The translations under genes were made by a program, and so were the position numbers. Shown here one piece after another: positions 59,869 to 64,000 of a stretch of 64,000 nt of DNA (position 1 is its first letter; each line of letters begins with the position of its first letter). Below the pieces are notes generated by a model. That model saw nothing but the letters and a program-made list of their open reading frames with translations. It searched no databases and was not told the DNA's origin. Where the stretch lies: positions 1-64,000 of the forward strand of contig CAYGBC010000015.1 of assembly GCA_964348015.1 (NCBI GenBank), read 5' to 3'. The DNA comes from SOIA01 sp964348015. Its GTDB lineage: Bacteria > Acidobacteriota > Aminicenantia > Aminicenantales > Aminicenantaceae.

Positions 59869-62124
59869 ATGTCTAGAAAAAAAACTTTTCTCGCGTTTAT
59901 CCTGTTTTATGCTGTGGTTAACTCTGCAGGTTTTTCTCAGGAGAGAACTCCTCCACGAGAACAACACAAAGACAAATGGGTGCTTCAGCGTGTAAACGGT
60001 CCTGTGACCCTCGACGGACTCAGCGATGAGGACGCCTGGGAGGGAATCAAACCACTTCCTCTCGTTATGCAGATACCGACTACAGAAGATTCTCCTTCCG
60101 AAAAGACAGTCGCCTTGATCGCCTTCGACGATGATTATCTTTATCTGGCCGGACGACTCTATGACCAAGAACCTTCCAAAATCCTGGCCACATCCAAGCA
60201 GCGGGACTATCTCCAGGGGAACACAGACTGGTTTGGTCTCATTATTGACACGTTCAATGATAAAGAGAACGGAATGGGCTTTTTTACCAATCCTTCAGGT
60301 CTCCGTTTGGATGCCCTCATATTCAATGATGCCGAGGGCCTGCTGCCCCTGAATATCAGCTGGAATACATTCTGGGATGTGGCAGTTGTCCAGGACGATC
60401 AAGGATGGTTTGTGGAGATGAGGATTCCTCTCTCCAGCCTCCGGTTTCAAGAACGAGAAGGACAGGTGACTATGGGCTTGATCGTCTGGAGGTACATAGC
60501 CCGCAAGTTTGAAATCGATATGTTCCCTCTTATCGATCCTAAATATGGATTCTGGAGTTCCTGGAAAGTATCCCGCGCGCGCGAGGTTATTCTCGAAGGA
60601 GTCCGAAGCCGTCGGCCTCTCTACATAACTCCATACGGGCTGGCCGGATACGGACAGGCGTATGAGTTGAATGAACCGGAAACCGCTTATCTTTACTCGG
60701 ATGAACCGAGGTTTGAAGCGGGATTGGATGTCAAATACGGATTATCCAGTTATTTAACGCTTGATCTCACGGCGAATACTGATTTTGCCCAGGTGGAAGC
60801 GGATGATCAGCAGGTCAATCTGACCCGATTCTCCCTGTTCTTCCCCGAGAAAAGACTGTTTTTCCAGGAGCGCAACAGCACGTTTGATTTTAACTATGGA
60901 GAACCCAACCGGCTTTTCTACAGCCGGCGGATCGGGCTCTATGAGGGAGAAGCAGTCCGCATTTATGGCGGTGCACGCCTTGTGGGACGCGTGGGAGGCT
61001 GGGACCTTGGGTTCCTGGATATGCAGACCGCTCCTTTAGAAGGGGAAGAAAGCCTCCCTTCGGAAAATTTTGGCGTGTTCCGCGTCCGGCGCCGGGTTTT
61101 CAACCCAAATTCATACATAGGAAGCATGATCACTTCCCGAACTGGCGCGGATGGTTCGTATAATGTCGCATACGGCCTGGACGGCATCTTCCGGCTTTCT
61201 GATGATGATTATGTGTTGTTCAACTGGGCCCAGACATTTGAAAACGGCAACGAAAACAATCCGGCGTCCCTTGATCCGGCGAGGATCCGCGTATCCTGGG
61301 AACGGCGGACTCGGAAAGGCCTGGGTTTTAATCTCGGTTATTCACGGGCTGGCAGCGAGTACAATCCAGGAATCGGTTTTGAGTTGAGGGAGGATTATTC
61401 ACAGCTGGGAAATCGTATTTGGCTGGGATGGCGTCCTGGTGAAAAGTCGGCTCTGCTGGAACATCAGGTCTTTGTGGATGGCTTCCTTTTCGCCCGGAAT
61501 GAGGATAATTCCATAGAATCGGCGGAGATAGGACCGGGCTGGTCTTTCGCCACCAAATCCGGATTCGGAGGGGAGTTCGCTGTCAAAATGTACCATGAGG
61601 GGGTGCTGGAGAGCTTTGAGTTTGCGGATGATGTTGATGTGCCGCCGGGAGAGTATGATTTCTATGGATTAAAAGGTATGTTTAATACTCCGATGGGGAG
61701 AGCTTTGAGCGCTATTTTCAATATTGACGCGGGATCTTTTTACGACGGATGGAGAGCCACTGTCGACGTGCAGCCTGTTTGGGGGATTTCTCCGGAGTTT
61801 AGCCTCACAGGTATGTACCAGCTCAACCGGGTTGTGTTTCCCGACAGAAACCAGGATCTCATCGCTCACATCGTGAGAGCTCGAGTCCTGGCTACGCTCA
61901 GCACGAAATTCTCAGCCAGTGTCTTTGTGCAGTACAACAGTGCCATAGACGCTGTAATCGCCAATTTGCGCATCCGATACAACCCTCGTGAAGGCGTCGA
62001 CCTTTATGTGGTCTACAATGATGACTTCAACACCGATCGCTTCCGGGAAATTCCCAACCTGCCCTACAGGAACTGCCGGACAATTATGGTGAAATATTCC
62101 TACACTTTTGTTTTTGACAAATAG
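59869..62124 (+). CDS. Outer-membrane DUF5916 protein with CBM9-like domain
   Basis: A 751-residue exported protein. A signal peptide (FILFYAVVNSAGFSQ) is followed by a family-9 carbohydrate-binding-like domain at about 40-215 (VTLDGLSDEDAWEGIKPLP, ALIAFDDDYLYLAGRLYDQEP, VEMRIPLSSLRFQ). The rest is DUF5916 (about 240-751): DFAQVEADDQQVNLTRFSLFFPEKRLFFQERNS and a long series of alternating beta strands ending in VKYSYTFVFDK, as in outer-membrane barrels with a terminal aromatic. The family is common in Bacteroidota and Aminicenantes and thought to lie at the surface; no enzymatic activity is known. Confidence 0.88.
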   Translation: MSRKKTFLAFILFYAVVNSAGFSQERTPPREQHKDKWVLQRVNGPVTLDGLSDEDAWEGIKPLPLVMQIPTTEDSPSEKTVALIAFDDDYLYLAGRLYDQEPSKILATSKQRDYLQGNTDWFGLIIDTFNDKENGMGFFTNPSGLRLDALIFNDAEGLLPLNISWNTFWDVAVVQDDQGWFVEMRIPLSSLRFQEREGQVTMGLIVWRYIARKFEIDMFPLIDPKYGFWSSWKVSRAREVILEGVRSRRPLYITPYGLAGYGQAYELNEPETAYLYSDEPRFEAGLDVKYGLSSYLTLDLTANTDFAQVEADDQQVNLTRFSLFFPEKRLFFQERNSTFDFNYGEPNRLFYSRRIGLYEGEAVRIYGGARLVGRVGGWDLGFLDMQTAPLEGEESLPSENFGVFRVRRRVFNPNSYIGSMITSRTGADGSYNVAYGLDGIFRLSDDDYVLFNWAQTFENGNENNPASLDPARIRVSWERRTRKGLGFNLGYSRAGSEYNPGIGFELREDYSQLGNRIWLGWRPGEKSALLEHQVFVDGFLFARNEDNSIESAEIGPGWSFATKSGFGGEFAVKMYHEGVLESFEFADDVDVPPGEYDFYGLKGMFNTPMGRALSAIFNIDAGSFYDGWRATVDVQPVWGISPEFSLTGMYQLNRVVFPDRNQDLIAHIVRARVLATLSTKFSASVFVQYNSAIDAVIANLRIRYNPREGVDLYVVYNDDFNTDRFREIPNLPYRNCRTIMVKYSYTFVFDK

Positions 62125-62129
62125 AGACC

Positions 62130-62157
62130 AAGGGATCGCGTCTGAGCATTTAACATT
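62130..62157. repeat. Copy of the GGG(T/A)TCGCGTCT dispersed repeat
   Basis: AAGGGATCGCGTCTGAGCAT followed by TTAACATT, similar to 3321-3354 and to the more degenerate copy at 28744-28780. Confidence 0.45.
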
Positions 62158-62223
62158 CCAAAATTATTCGACAAAGCACAAGAAAAGTATGGAAAAGTAG
62201 AAATATTGGTCAATAACGCAGAC
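62158..62223 (+). pseudogene. Fragment of a short-chain dehydrogenase gene
   Basis: The plus-strand frame reads FDKAQEKYGKVEILVNNAD (62167-62223). This is the SDR signature around NNAG, with the last Gly changed to Asp. No start, no Rossmann N-terminus and no YxxxK follow; the frame soon runs into the converging amidohydrolase gene. It is a short relic, apparently joined to the dispersed repeat just before it. Confidence 0.55.
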
Positions 62224-62283
62224 CCTGATCAGTGCTACGCATCTCTTCCTGATGATATTTACAGGCGGAGGCAGGCAGGCAGA

Positions 62284-64000
62284 TTATTTTTTCGCTTGCA
62301 CTGGCTTTGTGTAGACTATCTCACCCCCGATAACTGTCATGTCCGGTTCGATCTTCCTAATATCCTCAGCCGGGATGGTCATGTAATCAACAGGAATGAC
62401 CACAAAATCAGCCAGCTTCCCAACCTCAATGGATCCCAGGATATCTTCGGCAAACATAACGTAGGCACCGCCCATGGTGGCCGCCCGCAAAGCCTCTTCT
62501 CTTGTCATAGCCTGTTCTGGGATCCAGCCACCCGGAGGATTGTTCTCCCGGTCCTGTCTGGTCACTGCCGCATGCAGGGTGTAAAAGGGGTTGTACGGAG
62601 ATACAGAATAATCTGTCCCGGTTGCCACCACAACACCATGATCCATTAAATCTCTCCAGATATAGGCATACTTTATGCGCTCAGGCCCTATCCTGGATTC
62701 AGCAAAGTGCATATCCTCTGTCGCATGCAAAGGCTGCATGGAAGCCACAATCCCCAGTTTGGCAAGCCTGGGCACATCTTCAGCCGTGAGCACCTGACAA
62801 TGCTCAAGAGCGAACCTGGCCTTTTTACCATCAATTCCTGTTGCTTTCAGAGCCCTTTCGTAGGCGTTTATGGCGACACGATTGGCACCGTCACCGATGC
62901 AATGGATCCTCATGTTGAAACCGATTTTGAGCAGTTCGGTCGCCGATTTTGCTATTTGGTCTTCACTTTGTCTCGCTTCCCCATAATAACCCGGATAGTC
63001 GCTGTACTCCTCGAGGAAAAGCGCACCTCTTGACCCGAGAGCTCCGTCGGCAAATGCCTTGACTGATCGGACAAAGTACTTGTTATCATGGTTGAGCGGT
63101 TTGCCCAGCTTTTTCGCCGCACCCTCCCTCACCATCTCGTTGATCCTTATCCTGAGCAAACCCACTTCGTAAAGTTTTATCCGTCTTTGAACCTCGTCAT
63201 AGCCCGTCATGCTGGCGCCATGGATAGTCGTGAGTCCGCTGGCCACGGCCAATTGAGTCCCTTCGACGAGGTTACGACTTCTTTCATAATCGGTCATAGG
63301 AGGTAGTGGGGGAATAAGCCTCGTAAGTTGTGAAGGTGCCCTTTCTACGAATTCGCCTGTGGGTTCTCCATCCCTGTCCTTCTTGATATGGCCCCCCGGA
63401 GGATCGGGAGTATCGCGGGTAATGCCCGCAAGTTCAAGGGCTTTACTGTTGGCACCGCTGCCATGCGTGTACCGGCTGATAAAAACAGGATTATCAGGGG
63501 CTACGGCATCGATCAGCTCCTTGCGGAACTCCGGCGGATCCCAAACATCTGACATCCAGCCGCTCAATACCAACCACCGCGGCTCAGGCCCTGGACGCAT
63601 TCCTTCCCCAGTGGCTAAACAACGCTTGATCACTTGCTGCATTCGCTCCACAGAAGCCCACTCACCGATAGAAGCCCTGATGTCTGGAATTCGCGGATAC
63701 AACTCTCTTTCTCCGTACCTGATGTGGACATGGGCATCGTGCAAACCAGGGATCACGGTCTTGCCTTTCAGGTCGAAAACAAAGGTGAGAGGACCAATGT
63801 AGGCGTTTACTCCAGCATCATCCCCCACGTAGATGAACCGGCCATCTTTCACTGCAATGGCAGAAGCGGTGCTGAAGTCTTTATCAACAGTATAAATGTT
63901 CCCATTGATGTAGACTCTATCCGCTTTTTGATCGTCATTCACCGCTGCCCGCGCCGATAGGGACAACACAAACAGCACAGAAATAAAAAAGACACAAGAC
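62284..64000 (-). CDS. Amidohydrolase family protein (YtcJ-like), 5' end beyond window
   Basis: At least 571 residues; the frame stays open to the window edge and the hydrophobic run FFISVLFVLSLSARA is clearly the core of a signal peptide, so the true start lies past 64000. Metal-dependent hydrolase motifs: NGNIYTVDKDF, GLHDAHVHIRYG (first His pair), GADGALGSRGALFLEEY-like region, HCIGDGANR, FALEHCQVL and VATGTDYSVSPYNPF (metal Asp). This is the YtcJ/Amidohydrolase_3 group, acting on amides or N-acyl compounds; the substrate is unknown. It is exported. Confidence 0.88.
   Translation of the reverse strand, partial: SCVFFISVLFVLSLSARAAVNDDQKADRVYINGNIYTVDKDFSTASAIAVKDGRFIYVGDDAGVNAYIGPLTFVFDLKGKTVIPGLHDAHVHIRYGERELYPRIPDIRASIGEWASVERMQQVIKRCLATGEGMRPGPEPRWLVLSGWMSDVWDPPEFRKELIDAVAPDNPVFISRYTHGSGANSKALELAGITRDTPDPPGGHIKKDRDGEPTGEFVERAPSQLTRLIPPLPPMTDYERSRNLVEGTQLAVASGLTTIHGASMTGYDEVQRRIKLYEVGLLRIRINEMVREGAAKKLGKPLNHDNKYFVRSVKAFADGALGSRGALFLEEYSDYPGYYGEARQSEDQIAKSATELLKIGFNMRIHCIGDGANRVAINAYERALKATGIDGKKARFALEHCQVLTAEDVPRLAKLGIVASMQPLHATEDMHFAESRIGPERIKYAYIWRDLMDHGVVVATGTDYSVSPYNPFYTLHAAVTRQDRENNPPGGWIPEQAMTREEALRAATMGGAYVMFAEDILGSIEVGKLADFVVIPVDYMTIPAEDIRKIEPDMTVIGGEIVYTKPVQAKK

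Noticed and set aside
62206..62649. 147-codon plus-strand frame
   Set aside because: Only its first codons belong to the SDR scrap; the rest is antisense to the amidohydrolase.

Overview
The window looks like one contig of a free-living, probably anaerobic, Gram-negative-type bacterium. The large duplicated-domain FtsX/MacB permease, the sortilin/BNR-repeat protein, the DUF5916 outer-membrane protein, the Tat-exported aldo/keto reductase, and the mix of TTG/GTG starts with strong AGGAGG ribosome sites suggest the Acidobacteriota/Candidatus Aminicenantes area. That placement is inference from gene content only. No rRNA, tRNA, CRISPR array, prophage or intact insertion sequence was found.

Layout. 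1-6300: a minus-strand operon (Tat-exported aldo/keto reductase, lipoprotein, NRAMP-like transporter without the usual metal-binding motifs), then a heparinase-II/III-like secreted lyase and a UPF0316 membrane protein. 6600-20600: a storage and compatible-solute block. The plus strand holds a glucosyl/mannosylglycerate-synthase-like transferase, glgA, glgB, a small winged-helix protein, a GH57 protein and malQ. Converging from the minus strand are gpgP, gpgS, glgC and galT. Together these cover glycogen synthesis, remodelling and breakdown, and the two-step route to glucosylglycerate. 21000-24700: CorA, a DUF1622 protein, and an ECF sigma / anti-sigma / zinc-ribbon membrane protein operon. 24900-32300: two tandem seven-repeat FG-GAP proteins and a 1,099-residue sortilin-like protein. 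32400-41800: an SDR plus steroid-5-alpha-reductase-like pair, a rhomboid protease, a second glycerate-glycoside-synthase-like transferase, an ABC permease, and an asparagine-synthetase-like protein lacking the glutaminase cysteine. 41900-45700: hydantoinase B/A. 46100-50300: lipoprotein, small exported protein, MsrP-like molybdoenzyme, VKOR-DsbA fusion. 50600-52900: FabF and a FabK/NMO flavoprotein.

53000-59270 is the most interesting part: a compact operon-like run of DUF438/hemerythrin/PAS protein, DUF1858-DUF2249 protein, two tiny ORFs (one frameshifted), a three-domain rhodanese, an EgtD-type histidine methyltransferase, SufS and SufE. The rhodanese carries the YCGTGWR active loop described for EanB of Chlorobium limicola and sits directly upstream of the EgtD/EanA homologue. 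I therefore read the cluster as an anaerobic, oxygen-independent ergothioneine pathway, with a dedicated cysteine desulfurase pair supplying sulfur. A Crp/FNR-type dyad sits about 41 bases upstream of the expected transcription start. 59300-64000 holds a transposase remnant, a DUF5916 protein, a short-chain-dehydrogenase remnant and an amidohydrolase cut by the window edge.

Intergenic space carries several dispersed palindromic repeats: a GGGGACAGTCCCC family, a GGGAACGTTCC/AAGGGGACACCT family, an imperfect inverted repeat near 20.8 kb and a GGGTCGCGTCTCAACATT family. Domain names and functions come from recognising motifs by eye; no database search was possible.
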